Source: JADFXI01 sp963784135
Lineage (GTDB): Bacteria; Nitrospirota; Thermodesulfovibrionia; Thermodesulfovibrionales; Dissulfurispiraceae
Assembly (NCBI GenBank): GCA_963784135.1
Contig: CAWAQG010000004.1
Location: 310,001 to 374,000 of the forward strand
Direction of reading: 5' to 3'
Length of the DNA: 64,000 bases
In this document: positions 33,127-42,623 of the stretch, piece after piece
How the letters are laid out: each line of letters begins with the position of its first letter
How positions within the stretch are numbered: the first letter of the stretch is position 1
The notes under the pieces: model-generated
Seen by the model: the letters and a program-made list of their open reading frames with translations, nothing else
Database searches by the model: none
Told to the model about the DNA's origin: nothing
Program-made: the position numbers and the translations under genes

Positions 33127-33362
33127 GCATATGTCCGGGTTATGGGAGGAAGGTGGAGTTAGGGACTAACAGTCTGAAAAATGACTCTATTGCGCATATT
33201 GCCGATGACGGCAGAGAGCACACCTTAAAAGAACATCTTGAAAGCACGGCTAATCTATCATCTGCGTTTGCAGCTGAATTCGGGTGCGGGGAGTGGGGGT
33301 ATCTGGCGGGGTTGTTGCGTGGAAAAGAAATTGATCCCAAAGTGGTTAACTATGTTTCATAG
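33123..33362 (+). pseudogene. Decayed Cas3 HD-domain N-terminus
   Basis: A 79-codon frame containing IAHIADDGREHTLKEHLES followed by FAAEFGCGEWGYLAGLLRG. This is the start of the HD nuclease domain in type I-C Cas3 (normally followed by LLHDLGK). It breaks down at the point where the HD motif should occur, and stops. The intact cas3 starts 11 bases before its end, with a different N-terminal sequence. It is a remnant of another cas3. Confidence 0.65.
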
Positions 33363-35817
33363 TACAGATTATGTTGCCCATCGCAGAGATAAAGACGGAG
33401 AAATACAGTATCTATCGGATCACCTTAAAGAAGTATCAAAGAAAGCAGGTGAATTTGCGTCAAAGGTCGGTTTGAAAAAACAAGGTGAATTAATAGGGCT
33501 TCTACACGACATCGGGAAAGCAAGTCAGGAATTTGAGCAATACATTAAATCAGCCGTAGGTCTTATTAACCCCGACGAAGATGATTATATTGATGCCGCC
33601 GGATTGCGAGGGAAAGTTGACCATTCTACTGCTGGCGCACAACTTATCTATAGAGAGCTTGCCCAGAATGGAAAAGAGGCGCTATTTGCAGCGCAAGTCT
33701 TATCATTGTGTTTAGTTTCTCACCATTCAGGATTGATAGACAATATTTCTCCAGAAGGCATAGATGCCTATTCAAAGCGCATGGGTAAAAGAGAAGAAAA
33801 TTCGCATGCCGGAGAAGTGATAGAAAAACTTAGCGATGAGGCGAGAGAGCGCATAATCAGTCGGTTACACTCGGAAGATTTTTTGCGGAATATTATAGAC
33901 AAATTTACAGCATTGAAAACCGCCCAAGATAAACAAGAAGGTCGTGCTTTCAAATGTGGCCTGTTGGTACGTTTTCTTTTTAGCTGCCTCATTGATGCTG
34001 ACCGATTGAATACCGCTGATTTTGAAGGGCCACCCTCAGCGAAATTGAGAAATGATGGTGAGTATGAGAATTGGCCTGTCTTGATACAAAGGTTTAATGA
34101 GTTAGCTGTTTTCAAGCCTGGTGGTATCAACGAAGTACGACAGAAAATATCACAAGCTTGTTACGACTTCTTCGAAAAACCAAAAGGTCTCTATCAACTG
34201 ACTGTCCCAACCGGCGGTGGAAAGACACTTGCCAGCTTGAGATTTGCTTTGCATCATGCAGACAAATACAAAATGGACAGAATTATCTACGTGTTGCCAT
34301 ATACAACTATTATTGACCAGAATGCCGAAGAAATACGTAGAGTTTTAGAAGAAAAGAACGAGAGCGGTAAGTATTCGCATCGTGTTGTATTGGAACACCA
34401 CTCTAATCTAATGCCCGAGCAAGAAACGGCAAGACAAAAGGTGCTTTCCGAGAATTGGGACGCGCCTGTTGTGCTTACAACCAATGTACAGGTTCTGGAG
34501 GCTTTGTTTGGTTCCGGGACGCGCGGGGCGCGAAGAATGCATCAGCTTGCGAATGCAGTGATTATTTTTGATGAAATCCAAACATTGCCGATAAAATGTG
34601 TGCAATTGTTCAATGTCGCCATAAATTTCCTGGTAAATAATTGTGGGTCAACAGTTGTTCTCTGTACTGCTACTCAGCCGCTTTTGGATAAGATCGAGCC
34701 GAAGTCAAGGGCATTGCTTATCACCGCGGAACAGCAAATGGTTCCTAATGCTCAACAGTTATTCGATGATCTAAAGCGCGTTGAGGTTTATGACAGAACG
34801 AAAACCTCCGGATGGACAAACGATGAGATAAAAGAGCTTGCGGGTCAACAGGTAGCTAAATCATGCAGCGTTTTGGTGGTGGTGAATACGAAAACATCGG
34901 CGCGAGAGATTTACCGGGCTTGCACGCAGATATGCAAAACGTACCATTTGAGTACCCATATGTGCCCGGCTCACCGTATGTTGGTGCTGGATCAGGTTAA
35001 AGCCTGTTTGGATGATAAGCAGCCGGTTATTTGCGTCAGCACTCAGCTTATTGAAGCGGGAGTAGATATTTCTTTTGGTTCTGTTATTCGTTATCTTGCA
35101 GGGCTTGACTCTATCGCACAGGCAGCGGGCAGATGCAATCGCCATAACGAGCGATGTCCGGCTTTGGGAGAGGTATACATAATTAATCCTGCGAAAGAAA
35201 ATATAGAGGGGATTTATGACATTAAAATTGCAAAAGAGAAGGCCGAGCGACTGCTGGCTGAATTTAATGATAACCCGGAAAAATTTGGGAATAACAGAAT
35301 AAGCCCGGAGGCAATGGAGCAGTATTATCAGTATTATTTTTATCAACGGGCGAATGAGATGAATTATCCTGTCAGCTCCCAGTCAGCGGTGGGGCGTGCG
35401 GATGATTTATTTAATTTGCTTTCTTCGAATAATGTTTCGGTAAAGGAGTACATGCGAATTAATAAAAAAGCACCTGAAATACTATTGAGGCAAGCTTTCA
35501 TGGCTGCTGCTAAGTCTTTTGAAGTAATAGAAACAGTTGTCAGAGGGATCATTGTGCCGTATGGGAAAGTAGGTAAAGACCTTATCAGTAAACTTTGTGC
35601 CGTGATGGAAATTGATAAGCAGTACAAATTGCTTCGACGTGCTCAGCGATATTCCGTTAATGTCTTTCCAAATGTCCTTGAAAAATTGCAAAAGCAGGGA
35701 GCAATACATGAAGCAAAGATAGGATCTGGTGTTTTGTATCTCGATGGAAGATATTATAGTGATGAATTCGGGGTTAGCGAGATACCGGTTAACGATATGG
35801 ATTTTTTGAATGCTTGA
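33352..35817 (+). CDS. cas3: CRISPR-associated helicase/nuclease Cas3 (type I-C)
   Basis: About 821 residues from the ATG at 33352, which aligns with the usual start (DYVAHRRDKDG, YLSDHLKEV). The HD nuclease domain has LLHDIGK (His52, Asp53), DHSTAGA (His91) and SHHSG (His124-His125). The SF2 helicase follows with Walker A PTGGGKT (about 286-292), DEIQ (407-410), TATQ (439-442) and the motif VI region QAAGRCNRHNE. It degrades DNA recruited by Cascade. A longer in-frame start exists but adds non-family sequence. Confidence 0.92.
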   Translation: MFHSTDYVAHRRDKDGEIQYLSDHLKEVSKKAGEFASKVGLKKQGELIGLLHDIGKASQEFEQYIKSAVGLINPDEDDYIDAAGLRGKVDHSTAGAQLIYRELAQNGKEALFAAQVLSLCLVSHHSGLIDNISPEGIDAYSKRMGKREENSHAGEVIEKLSDEARERIISRLHSEDFLRNIIDKFTALKTAQDKQEGRAFKCGLLVRFLFSCLIDADRLNTADFEGPPSAKLRNDGEYENWPVLIQRFNELAVFKPGGINEVRQKISQACYDFFEKPKGLYQLTVPTGGGKTLASLRFALHHADKYKMDRIIYVLPYTTIIDQNAEEIRRVLEEKNESGKYSHRVVLEHHSNLMPEQETARQKVLSENWDAPVVLTTNVQVLEALFGSGTRGARRMHQLANAVIIFDEIQTLPIKCVQLFNVAINFLVNNCGSTVVLCTATQPLLDKIEPKSRALLITAEQQMVPNAQQLFDDLKRVEVYDRTKTSGWTNDEIKELAGQQVAKSCSVLVVVNTKTSAREIYRACTQICKTYHLSTHMCPAHRMLVLDQVKACLDDKQPVICVSTQLIEAGVDISFGSVIRYLAGLDSIAQAAGRCNRHNERCPALGEVYIINPAKENIEGIYDIKIAKEKAERLLAEFNDNPEKFGNNRISPEAMEQYYQYYFYQRANEMNYPVSSQSAVGRADDLFNLLSSNNVSVKEYMRINKKAPEILLRQAFMAAAKSFEVIETVVRGIIVPYGKVGKDLISKLCAVMEIDKQYKLLRRAQRYSVNVFPNVLEKLQKQGAIHEAKIGSGVLYLDGRYYSDEFGVSEIPVNDMDFLNA

Positions 35818-35834
35818 TTAATAAGGAGGTGTTT

Positions 35835-36560
35835 ATGGAAAAAGAAAACAAGGTGGAATTCAAGGTCGACGGCAGATATGCTCTTTTTACTGATCCGCTG
35901 ACAAAAATTGGTGGCGAGAAATGTTCTTATCACATTCCCACTTATGAAGCGTTGAAGGGCGTATTGAGCTCTGTTTATTGGAAGCCGACTATTATTTGGG
36001 TTATTGACCGAGTCAGGATAATGAAACGCATACGGACACAGACACGTAGCGCAAAACCTGTTGAATATGGCGGCGGTAATTCGCTTGCGATCTATACATA
36101 CCTTGCCGATGTTGCGTATCAAGTTCAGGCGCATTTTGAATGGAACATGACTCGTGACGATATGGCTAAAGATAGGAATGAAAATAAACATTATTATGTT
36201 GCCAAGCGGATGATAGAAAAGGGTGGCCGACGAGATGTTTTCCTGGGTGCGAGGGAATGTCAGGGCTATGTGGAGCCGTGCAGGTTTGGAGAAGGGAAAA
36301 GCGAATACGATGATTATGGCGAAATAGCATTTGATTTGATGTTTCATGGTTTTGATTATCCTGACGAGCTTGGGGTAAATGAGCTGCATGCTCGGTTCTG
36401 GCGCCCTAAGATGGTTGACGGCAAAGTTGATTTTGTTCGACCTGAAGAGTGTTCTATACAAAAGGCTGTAAGGTCTATGAAAGCCAATCCGCCGGAGTCA
36501 GTCGGCTTAGAAGAGGAGGGGTTGTTGGAAGGTTTTGAAGAATGGGAGGGTCATAAGTGA
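35835..36560 (+). CDS. cas5c: Cas5c (Csd1-complex crRNA endonuclease, type I-C)
   Basis: A 241-residue RAMP protein that in type I-C both cleaves pre-crRNA and caps the 5' handle, since no cas6 is present. Family features include ALFTDPLTKIGGEKCSYHIPTYEAL, a Lys-His pair in NKHYYVAKR and a Gly-rich end. The ATG at 35835 is fixed by AAGGAGGT. The stop overlaps the cas8c start by four bases. Confidence 0.88.
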   Translation: MEKENKVEFKVDGRYALFTDPLTKIGGEKCSYHIPTYEALKGVLSSVYWKPTIIWVIDRVRIMKRIRTQTRSAKPVEYGGGNSLAIYTYLADVAYQVQAHFEWNMTRDDMAKDRNENKHYYVAKRMIEKGGRRDVFLGARECQGYVEPCRFGEGKSEYDDYGEIAFDLMFHGFDYPDELGVNELHARFWRPKMVDGKVDFVRPEECSIQKAVRSMKANPPESVGLEEEGLLEGFEEWEGHK

Positions 36561-38476
36561 GCTGGATACATAAATTATTTGAGACTTATGAAAATTGTCA
36601 TTCGATCGTTGGCAAGGTTGCCTCTGAAAATGAAGTCCCTCTTTTCCCGATTTGTCACACGACGAATAAGGCGCAAATAGAGCTTGTTATTGATTATCAA
36701 GGAAATTTTAAGAGAGCCAGAATTGTGTCAAAAGACGACGCAAGAACGATTATTCCATGCACGGAGAGTTCAGGCGGTCGAACGAGCGGTGAGTCCCCTC
36801 ATCCTTTGTGCGATAAGCTGCAGTATGTGGCAAAAGATTATGGTGAGTATGGGGGAAGCAAGGAGTCACATTTTGCAAAGTATAAAGCAGAGCTTGAAAA
36901 ATGGTGCATCTCGCAATTCAAGCATCCAAAAGCACTTGCAGTGTTTGAGTACATAAGAAAGGGACGAGTTGTCAGAGATTTGATTGAGGATAAGAAGTTA
37001 TTCATAGGGGTCAATGGAAAATTAATCGAAAAGCCCGAAAAGAAAAGCAAGGATGTCCCAGATATTTTCAAGGTACTGAAGGATCAGTCCGATGCCTTTA
37101 TCCGTTGGGAAGTCGAGACGCCCGATGACAAATGTTCAAAAGTGTGGGAAGACAAAACTTTGTGGGATAGTTGGATAAAGTATTATTCAAATGAAAAACA
37201 GATCAAGACCTTGTGCTATGTTACAGGGACTGAACTCTTTGCTGCGGAACAACATCCCGCCAAACTGCGGCATGATGGCGATAAAGCAAAATTGATTTCC
37301 TCGAATGACTTATCAGGATTCACGTTTCGCGGTAGATTTGCTAATGCACAGCAAGCGTGCGGAGTTGGATTTGAGGTCACTCAAAAGGCGCACAGTGCGC
37401 TACGCTGGCTCATAAGCAGGCAAGGATATCGAAGTGGAGATCAAGCTATCGTCGCATGGGCTACATCGGGCAAGGAAATTCCTGACCCACTTGCCGATTC
37501 ATTGTCGGTTCTGGGAGAAGAAGAATTGGCGAGCGATGATTCAGATATTGCTTCAACAGCTCAAAATATCGCCCTCAAGTTCAATAAAAAAATAGCTGGA
37601 TATAAGGCTGACTTGGGTGACACAAGCGGTATCGTGGTAATGGGGCTTGACTCGGCAACACCGGGCCGTATGGCCATAACTTTTTATCGTGAGTTAACAG
37701 GAGCAGATTTCTTGAAAAGGGTTGAGCAATGGCAAGAAACCTGTGCATGGGTTCATGATTATCGGTCTATCGAAGACAAGAATAATAAGAAAGCAAAGAG
37801 AAAATACTTGCGCTTTATCGGGGCGCCTGCACCGCGGGACATTGCTGAAGCAGCGTATGGGAGCAAGGTTGACGATAAGTTGAAGAAAGCAACGGTTGAA
37901 CGTCTTTTGCCTTGCATTGTCGATGGACAGCAGATTCCTCGGGATATTGTTGATTCAGCAGTCCGGCGAGCATGTAATCGGGCAGGCACGGGGGGCTGGG
38001 AATGGAATAAATCCCTGAGCATCGCCTGCGCACTTTATAGAAAATTTAACAAAAAGGAGGAGTATAGTATGGCATTAGACGAGAGTCGCACAACAAGGGA
38101 TTATTTATTTGGGCGGCTGTTGGCGGCTGCGGACTGTTTAGAGGGACATGCGCTTTTTATGGCTAAAGAAAAAAGAGAAACAAATGCATCACGATTGATG
38201 CAGCGTTTTGCAGATCACCCCTGTAACACATGGAGGACAATAGAGTTATCATTGGCTCCATATAAAGCAAGACTGGGCGGAAGGGCAAAAAAATATCAAG
38301 ATGTTATAGATAAAGTGCATGGTCTGTTTGATTTGCCTGAAGATTATACCAGAGATAAGACATTGAGCGGTGAGTTTTTGCTTGGCTATCATTGTCAGCG
38401 AGAAGCTCTCAAATTTAAAAGCAGTGCTAATACGAATGAAAACGAAACACAGTCAGCAACAGTCACTATTGAATAA
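36557..38476 (+). CDS. cas8c: Cas8c (Csd1) large subunit, type I-C
   Basis: A 639-residue large subunit of the type I-C Cascade, which recognises the PAM and includes the fused small subunit made from an internal start. Typical segments are NPLSWIHKLFETYENC-like start, CYVTGTELFAAEQHPAKLR, and the C-terminal region with RLLAAADCLEGHAL and FLLGYHCQREAL. The start is GTG at 36557 overlapping cas5c. A possible internal ribosome binding site and ATG near 38058-38069 (AAAGGAGGA before ATGGCATTAGAC) would give a Cas11c small subunit. Confidence 0.88.
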   Translation: MSWIHKLFETYENCHSIVGKVASENEVPLFPICHTTNKAQIELVIDYQGNFKRARIVSKDDARTIIPCTESSGGRTSGESPHPLCDKLQYVAKDYGEYGGSKESHFAKYKAELEKWCISQFKHPKALAVFEYIRKGRVVRDLIEDKKLFIGVNGKLIEKPEKKSKDVPDIFKVLKDQSDAFIRWEVETPDDKCSKVWEDKTLWDSWIKYYSNEKQIKTLCYVTGTELFAAEQHPAKLRHDGDKAKLISSNDLSGFTFRGRFANAQQACGVGFEVTQKAHSALRWLISRQGYRSGDQAIVAWATSGKEIPDPLADSLSVLGEEELASDDSDIASTAQNIALKFNKKIAGYKADLGDTSGIVVMGLDSATPGRMAITFYRELTGADFLKRVEQWQETCAWVHDYRSIEDKNNKKAKRKYLRFIGAPAPRDIAEAAYGSKVDDKLKKATVERLLPCIVDGQQIPRDIVDSAVRRACNRAGTGGWEWNKSLSIACALYRKFNKKEEYSMALDESRTTRDYLFGRLLAAADCLEGHALFMAKEKRETNASRLMQRFADHPCNTWRTIELSLAPYKARLGGRAKKYQDVIDKVHGLFDLPEDYTRDKTLSGEFLLGYHCQREALKFKSSANTNENETQSATVTIE

Positions 38477-38490
38477 TAGGAGGATCTTTT

Positions 38491-39426
38491 ATGGAAACGT
38501 TGAAGAACAAAATTGATTTCTCGGTTATTTTTAGCGTAAAAGGTGCAAACCCTAATGGTGATCCGTTAAACGGCAATCGGCCACGGACGAATTACGATGG
38601 ATTGGGCGAGTTGTCCGATGTTTGCATTAAGCGCAAAATCAGAAATCGCTTGATGGAAGCTGGTCATAATATATTTGTTCAGTCCGATGACAATAGGATG
38701 GATGGAGATGAGTATAAAAGCTTGCGCTCAAGGGCCGAGGGTGAGTTAAAGAGTAAGCCCGAAGATCAAAAAGCCTATAGAGAAGAGGCCTGCACAAAAT
38801 GGATAGATGTCAGAGCGTTCGGGCAAGTCTTTGCATATAAGGGCAAGAAAAACGAGAAGTCCAAGAAGGTCAAAGAAGCAAAGGAAGATCAGGAAGAAAA
38901 AGCCGATGATTTGGGCGTTTCCATTGGAATTCGAGGGCCGGTTTCCATTCATTCGGCATTTAGTGTTACTCCTGTTAGCGTGTCCAGCATCCAGATTACC
39001 AAAAGTGTCAGCGGCGAAGGAGACGGGACGAAGAAAGCATCGGATACCATGGGAATGAAACATCGTGTTGATCACGGATTGTACGTATCCTATGGTGCCA
39101 TAAACCCGCAGCTTGCCTCAAAAACATGGTTTAAAGGCGATGATGCTAAAGCAATAAAAAGCGCGATAGAACACTTGTTTGACAACGACGCGTCTTCCGC
39201 TCGGCCCGAAGGAAGTATGGAAGTAGTCGCGGTGTTCTGGTGGCAGCACAATGTCAAGCACGGACAATACTCTTCTGCGGTGGTGCACCGGTCTCTGAGC
39301 GTTGATCTTAAAGATGGGATAATTGATCCGAAGAAGATTGAGGATTATTCAATTAAGCTCAAGAGTCTTTCTGGGTTGGAGCCTGAAATATTTAATCCTA
39401 ACAATGTTGAAATTGCGAAGATTTAA
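38491..39426 (+). CDS. cas7c: Cas7c (Csd2) backbone subunit, type I-C
   Basis: A 311-residue RAMP subunit that forms the helical backbone along the crRNA. The start KIDFSVIFSVKGANPNGDPLNGNRPRTN and later GIRGPVSIHSAFSV and MGMKHRVDHGLYVSYGAINPQLA are diagnostic for Csd2. A low-complexity lysine-rich insert (about 118-145) is unusual. A TAGGAGGA ribosome binding site precedes the ATG. Confidence 0.9.
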   Translation: METLKNKIDFSVIFSVKGANPNGDPLNGNRPRTNYDGLGELSDVCIKRKIRNRLMEAGHNIFVQSDDNRMDGDEYKSLRSRAEGELKSKPEDQKAYREEACTKWIDVRAFGQVFAYKGKKNEKSKKVKEAKEDQEEKADDLGVSIGIRGPVSIHSAFSVTPVSVSSIQITKSVSGEGDGTKKASDTMGMKHRVDHGLYVSYGAINPQLASKTWFKGDDAKAIKSAIEHLFDNDASSARPEGSMEVVAVFWWQHNVKHGQYSSAVVHRSLSVDLKDGIIDPKKIEDYSIKLKSLSGLEPEIFNPNNVEIAKI

Positions 39427-39604
39427 TGTATTGCGCAAACACTTGCTTGACTTCAGCAATTACGCGGTTGTAGCGCCGTCTCAGGCTGATATGACCGGCC
39501 GGCGTGACTGTACATGTAAGGTGTAAGTATAAAGACCAAAAAGAAATCCGACGGGTCTTAGTGCTGGCTAATGCAGATGAGACGTGTATGAATAAGGAGA
39601 CCTT

Positions 39605-40435
39605 ATGACGGAAACACAATTGGCGGTTTTTAAGGGCAAAGAAATAAGGCGGATGCTTCATAACAACGAATGGTGGTTTTCTATAGTAGATGTTTGTGGG
39701 GCGTTCACAGAAAGTCCCGATGCTGGTGCGTACTGGCTGAAGTTAAAGCAAAGACTTGAAGAAGAAGGATGCGAGGTTGTGACATTTTGTCGCGGACTGA
39801 AATTGCCCTCCGCTGACGGTAAAAAATACGAGACCGATTGTGCCAATACCGAAGGCGTATTCCGAATTATCCAGTCCATCCCCTCCCCAAAGGCCGAACC
39901 CTTCAAGCGCTGGCTGGCAAAGGTAGGCTATGAGCGCGTGCAGGAAATAGAAAACCCGGAACTGGCAACGAAGAGAACACGCGAGCTTTACAAGGCAAAA
40001 GGCTACTCTGACGACTGGATCGAGAAGCGTATGCGCGGAATCGCCATCCGTGAGGAACTGACGGATGAGTGGAAAAAGAGGGAAGTGAGAGAGAAAAGAG
40101 AATACGAGATCCTGACTGCTGAAATCGCAAAGGCCGCTTTCGGTATTACTCCGAATACTCATAAGAAGCTAAAGGGCTTAAAGCGTGAAAACCTGAGAGA
40201 CCACATGACCGACCTTGAACTTATTTTCTCCATGCTTGGCGAGGCTGCAACAACTGAAATAACGCGGGTTGATGATGCAAAGGGGTTTCATGAAAGCAAA
40301 CAGGCTGCTCGTAAAGGCGGAGGAGTTGCGGGGACGGCCCGTAAAGACCTTGAGAAAAAAACAGGCAAAAAGGTGGTTTCTTCCGATAACTATCTGATCG
40401 AACCGGAGAGCCGGAGAAGGTTGGAGAGGAAATGA
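39605..40435 (+). CDS. Bro-N-domain protein inserted in the cas operon
   Basis: A 276-residue protein. The N-terminal Bro-N domain (about 1-115) has the usual words FKGKEIRRMLHNNEWWFSIVDVCGAFT and NTEGVFRIIQSIPSPKAEPFKRWLAKVGYERVQE. The C-terminal part (about 125-276) resembles the DinD-like/DNA-damage-inducible tail: GIAIREELTDEWKKR, ITPNTHKKLKGLKRENLRDHMTDLELIFSMLGEAATTEI. It lies between cas7c and cas4 in the same orientation, separated from cas7c by 178 bases without any recognised gene. It is not a core CRISPR gene. Confidence 0.8.
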   Translation: MTETQLAVFKGKEIRRMLHNNEWWFSIVDVCGAFTESPDAGAYWLKLKQRLEEEGCEVVTFCRGLKLPSADGKKYETDCANTEGVFRIIQSIPSPKAEPFKRWLAKVGYERVQEIENPELATKRTRELYKAKGYSDDWIEKRMRGIAIREELTDEWKKREVREKREYEILTAEIAKAAFGITPNTHKKLKGLKRENLRDHMTDLELIFSMLGEAATTEITRVDDAKGFHESKQAARKGGGVAGTARKDLEKKTGKKVVSSDNYLIEPESRRRLERK

Positions 40436-40472
40436 GGCAGCCCGGAGAAGCGAGAAGGAGAGTGCGCAAAGA

Positions 40473-41111
40473 ATGACGGTTGAACTTGCTGATGACCTTA
40501 TCATGCTCTCTGCCCTCCAGCACTACGTCTTCTGCCCCCGCCAGTGTGCGCTTATTCACATTGAGCAAGCATGGAGCGAGAATATGTTTACGGCTGAAGG
40601 CAGGATTATGCACGAGAAGGTTGATACGGCAAAATATGAATCGAGAAAAAATGTTCGCATCGAATACGGCGTTCCCATGCGCTCGCTAAGACTTGGACTA
40701 ATTGGCAAGGCTGATGTAGTCGAATTCCATCGGGTGGACGATGGGTCGTGGCTGCCGTTCCCCGTTGAGTACAAGCGAGGGAAGTCGAAAGCGGACAATT
40801 GTGACAGGGTGCAGCTTTGCGCACAGGCCATCTGTCTTGAAGAAATGCTCGATGTCGAACTCAGGGAGGGCGCTCTTTTTTACGGACAGACACGACGCAG
40901 GGAGGATGTAGTTTTTGAGGAGGGCTTGCGCATGGAAACAGAAGGAATTGCCGGAAAGGTGCATGAGCTTATTATGGCTGGAATTACTCCAAAGCCGGAA
41001 TATTCGAAAAAATGCGAATGTTGTTCTCTGCGCGAGATTTGTATGCCCAAAACCTGCGGCAAGACAAGGTCAGTTCGTAATTATTTACTGACGGCAATGG
41101 AGGAGGAATGA
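40473..41111 (+). CDS. cas4: Cas4 exonuclease (type I-C)
   Basis: A 212-residue RecB-like nuclease with a 4Fe-4S cluster. Cysteines for the cluster are Cys21 in FCPRQC and the C-terminal CECCSLREICMPKTC (about 181-195). Catalytic residues lie at Asp81 (GKADVVEF), Glu99 and Lys101 (VEYKRGK). It trims prespacers and selects the PAM end for integration. The stop overlaps the cas1 start as ATGA. Confidence 0.92.
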   Translation: MTVELADDLIMLSALQHYVFCPRQCALIHIEQAWSENMFTAEGRIMHEKVDTAKYESRKNVRIEYGVPMRSLRLGLIGKADVVEFHRVDDGSWLPFPVEYKRGKSKADNCDRVQLCAQAICLEEMLDVELREGALFYGQTRRREDVVFEEGLRMETEGIAGKVHELIMAGITPKPEYSKKCECCSLREICMPKTCGKTRSVRNYLLTAMEEE

Positions 41112-42139
41112 AGAGACATCTTAACACTCTTTTCGTCACGACCCAGGGCGCGTATCTCGCAAAAGATGGGGAAACAGTTGCCGTTAAGGTTGACGGCGAA
41201 ATAGTCCTGCGTTTGCCTGTTCACACACTCGGCGGGATTGTCTGTTTCGGACAGGTATCGTGTAGCCCGTTTCTGATGGGCTTCTGCGCTGAAAACGGTG
41301 TGGCAATCAGTTTTCTCACTGAAAATGGACGCTTTCTTGCGAAGGTTCAGGGGCCGGTATCGGGCAATGTCCTTCTCAGGCGTGAGCAGTACCGCCGGGC
41401 TGACGACATGCAAACATCATCCTTGATAGCACGAGCAGTAGTGACTGGAAAGGTTGCAAACTGCCGCACCGTGCTTCAGCGTTCATTGAGAGATCATTCC
41501 GAAAAGTTCGATGATGATGCGGTATCACAAGCTTCGCAGAGTCTTTCGCATTCGATACGAAGACTGCAGGGAAACTCACCTCTCGAGTTCGTTCGCGGGT
41601 TAGAAGGTGACGCAGCAAATTCTTACTTTGAGGTTTTCGACAACCTGATAACATCTCAGAAAAATGATTTCAGCTTCAACGAGCGGAACCGACGGCCTCC
41701 TATGGATAACGTAAACTGTTTGCTTTCTTTTCTTTATACTCTGCTGATGCACGATGTTCGTGCGGCACTTGAGACAGTGGGGCTTGATCCGGCTGTAGGT
41801 TTTTTGCACAGGGACCGTCCGGGACGCTATGGACTTGCTCTGGATATGATGGAGGAATTCCGCCCGTTTCTTGCCGACCGGCTCACCCTCTCATTGATCA
41901 ATCTTTGCCAGGTACAAGGCAAGGGCTTCAAAAAGAAAGAGTCGGGGGCCGTTTGGATGGATGATGATACGAGAAAGACGGTTCTTGTTGCCTATCAAAA
42001 GCGCAAGCAGGAGGAGATACTGCATCCGTTTATAAGAGAGACGGTTACTATCGGTCTTCTGCCCCACGTGCAGGCCATGTTGATGGCCCGGCATCTGCGT
42101 GGGGATATCGATTGTTATCCGCCTTTTATATGGAAGTGA
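41108..42139 (+). CDS. cas1: Cas1 integrase (type I-C)
   Basis: A 343-residue spacer integrase of the usual I-C length. Metal ligands are Glu166 (GLEGDAAN), His234 (GFLHRDRPGRYGLALD) and Glu249 or Glu250 (MMEEFRP). Start and stop are tightly linked to cas4 and cas2. Confidence 0.94.
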   Translation: MKRHLNTLFVTTQGAYLAKDGETVAVKVDGEIVLRLPVHTLGGIVCFGQVSCSPFLMGFCAENGVAISFLTENGRFLAKVQGPVSGNVLLRREQYRRADDMQTSSLIARAVVTGKVANCRTVLQRSLRDHSEKFDDDAVSQASQSLSHSIRRLQGNSPLEFVRGLEGDAANSYFEVFDNLITSQKNDFSFNERNRRPPMDNVNCLLSFLYTLLMHDVRAALETVGLDPAVGFLHRDRPGRYGLALDMMEEFRPFLADRLTLSLINLCQVQGKGFKKKESGAVWMDDDTRKTVLVAYQKRKQEEILHPFIRETVTIGLLPHVQAMLMARHLRGDIDCYPPFIWK

Positions 42140-42148
42140 GGATGAGGC

Positions 42149-42439
42149 ATGTTTGTGCTGATTAGCTATGATGTGGCAAGTGACGGCAACGCAGGGCAGA
42201 GGCGTTTGCGCAGAGTGGCACGCGCCTGTCAGGATTTTGGACAGAGGGTCCAGTATTCGGTATTTGAGTGCATTGTAGATCCTGCGCAGTGGGCCATATT
42301 GAAAGAGAGATTGATTTCCGAGATTGATCCTGAAAAAGACAGCCTGAGATTTTATTATATCGGGTCGAACTGGAAGCGCCGTGTAGAACATATCGGCGCA
42401 AAAAAATCGCTTGATCAGGAGGGGCCGCTGGTGGTTTGA
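42149..42439 (+). CDS. cas2: Cas2 (type I-C)
   Basis: A 96-residue ferredoxin-fold protein that bridges the Cas1 dimers. It begins MFVLISYDVASD with the conserved Asp in the first strand and has RVQYSVFECIVD and YIGSNWKRRVEHIG. It is the last cas gene, 9 bases behind cas1. Confidence 0.92.
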   Translation: MFVLISYDVASDGNAGQRRLRRVARACQDFGQRVQYSVFECIVDPAQWAILKERLISEIDPEKDSLRFYYIGSNWKRRVEHIGAKKSLDQEGPLVV

Positions 42440-42623
42440 AACGGCAACGCGAACTATAAGTCTACATGTTTTTCTTATAGTATTCGCGATAGCTGAAACT
42501 GAATAGAAAATAATGAAAAATTCACTTTGCTCTTTGACAATTCTGTTTTTTTGAATTGCTTATTGAGGGGTTCGCGCAAAGCGATAAATAAGCAATTGTT
42601 TTTTAGGAAGTTATAAGTAAACA
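42440..42623 (+). promoter_or_regulatory. CRISPR leader
   Basis: A 184-base AT-rich stretch between cas2 and the first repeat. TTGACA at 42534-42539 may be the array -35 with a weak -10 (GCTTAT, 42558-42563). Inverted repeats AATTGCTTATT (42554-42564) and AATAAGCAATT (42587-42597) flank 22 bases and could be a docking site for adaptation or a hairpin. Confidence 0.65.
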
